From the NCBI RefSeq assembly GCF_947500995.1, contig NZ_CANMUA010000003.1:186001-250000 (forward strand): 64,000 nt of DNA. The letters are read 5' to 3'. The translations under genes and the position numbers were made by a program. The stretch is from an uncultured Serinicoccus sp. Lineage in GTDB: Bacteria; Actinomycetota; Actinomycetes; Actinomycetales; Dermatophilaceae. Positions 63,864 through 64,000 of the stretch are shown here, piece by piece. The notes under the pieces were generated by a model that worked only from the letters and a program-made list of their open reading frames with translations, searched no databases and was not told the origin of the DNA. Within the stretch, counting starts at the first letter, position 1; every line of letters begins with the position of its first letter.

Positions 63864-64000
63864 CGGTCCTCCCCGACGCGCAGGGCCTGCGCGAGGTTGG
63901 TGCGCCCGGCGAGCCAGGCGCTGGTGGTGACGGCGGTCAGGACGGTCAGGACCACCGCGCCGAGCACGGCGCCCAGCAGCGGCAGGTCGAGGTGGAGGGC
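63860..64000 (-). CDS. C-terminus of an FtsX-like ABC permease, cut by the window edge
   Basis: The last 46 codons read 'ALHLDLPLLGAVLGAVVLTVLTAVTTSAWLAGRTNLAQALRVGEDR'-type sequence split here as a hydrophobic helix (LGAVLGAVVLTVLTAVTTSA) and the common FtsX-family ending 'RTNLAQALRVGEDR'. Its TGA overlaps the ATG of the next ATPase gene (ATGA). It continues beyond position 64000. Confidence 0.75.
   Translation of the reverse strand, partial: ALHLDLPLLGAVLGAVVLTVLTAVTTSAWLAGRTNLAQALRVGEDR

Overview
The window is very GC-rich (roughly 70-75 % by eye), with short intergenic gaps, many GTG starts, overlapping ATGA/GTGA gene junctions and several apparently leaderless genes. The gene content fits an actinobacterium: Rpf-type muralytic protein, DUF4446/DUF5926-type proteins, fused CydDC, CsoR, BlaI/M56 pair, WXG100 protein and an EccC-like ATPase. 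I would guess Micrococcales, perhaps the Intrasporangiaceae/Ornithinimicrobium/Serinicoccus group, but this is inference; no rRNA or tRNA gene was seen.

Layout. 0-7 kb: a type VII-like secretion locus (end of a BTAD-type protein, an FtsK/SpoIIIE EccC-like ATPase, a WXG100 protein with its own promoter and terminator) followed by a leaderless AAA+ ATPase. 7-10 kb: two damaged genes, an aldo/keto reductase with one in-frame TGA and a peptidase E-DinB fusion with a one-base frameshift. 10-15 kb: Rpf/LysM protein, small lipoprotein, DUF427 protein, a TrkA-type potassium channel with a small membrane partner, and a SprT-like metalloprotein. 15-21 kb: an alpha-glucoside-type ABC importer (binding protein and two permeases, no ATPase) followed by an amylosucrase-like GH13 enzyme. 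21-29 kb: a 55-residue Cys-rich protein behind a CsoR-type palindrome, an orphan MurE-like ligase, Lgt, 3-hydroxyisobutyryl-CoA hydrolase, a DUF5926-type protein, a glycosyltransferase and a large AlkP-like membrane protein.

29-40 kb: DUF4446-type protein, a block of 22-bp repeats, lipid kinase and seryl-tRNA synthetase (divergent, both apparently leaderless), a two-component system next to an ABC-2 exporter, a HAD phosphatase, an rRNA-type methyltransferase, a VOC protein and a lipoprotein. 40-43.5 kb: the copper module copA-copZ-csoR with a CsoR operator. 43.5-52 kb: carboxylesterase, small P-loop kinase, hydrolases, DHFR-like reductase, a 470-bp intergenic region made largely of repeats (26-bp tandem repeats plus a 193-bp element with perfect 22-bp terminal inverted repeats), then purB-barstar-RNase as an overlapping operon, and a small membrane/HTH operon behind two palindromes. 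53-61 kb: cytochrome bd genes cydA-cydB-cydDC, preceded by a BlaI-M56 pair and a palindromic box at cydA. 61-64 kb: galE, a deaminase, and part of an ABC exporter whose second ATPase carries an AbrB-like tail.

The most unusual signal is not a gene. The octamer GGTATGCC (or its complement) occurs about 30 times by eye, against about 2 expected from composition. It lies in all reading phases and forces rare TAT, ATA and GTA codons, so it looks selected at DNA level.
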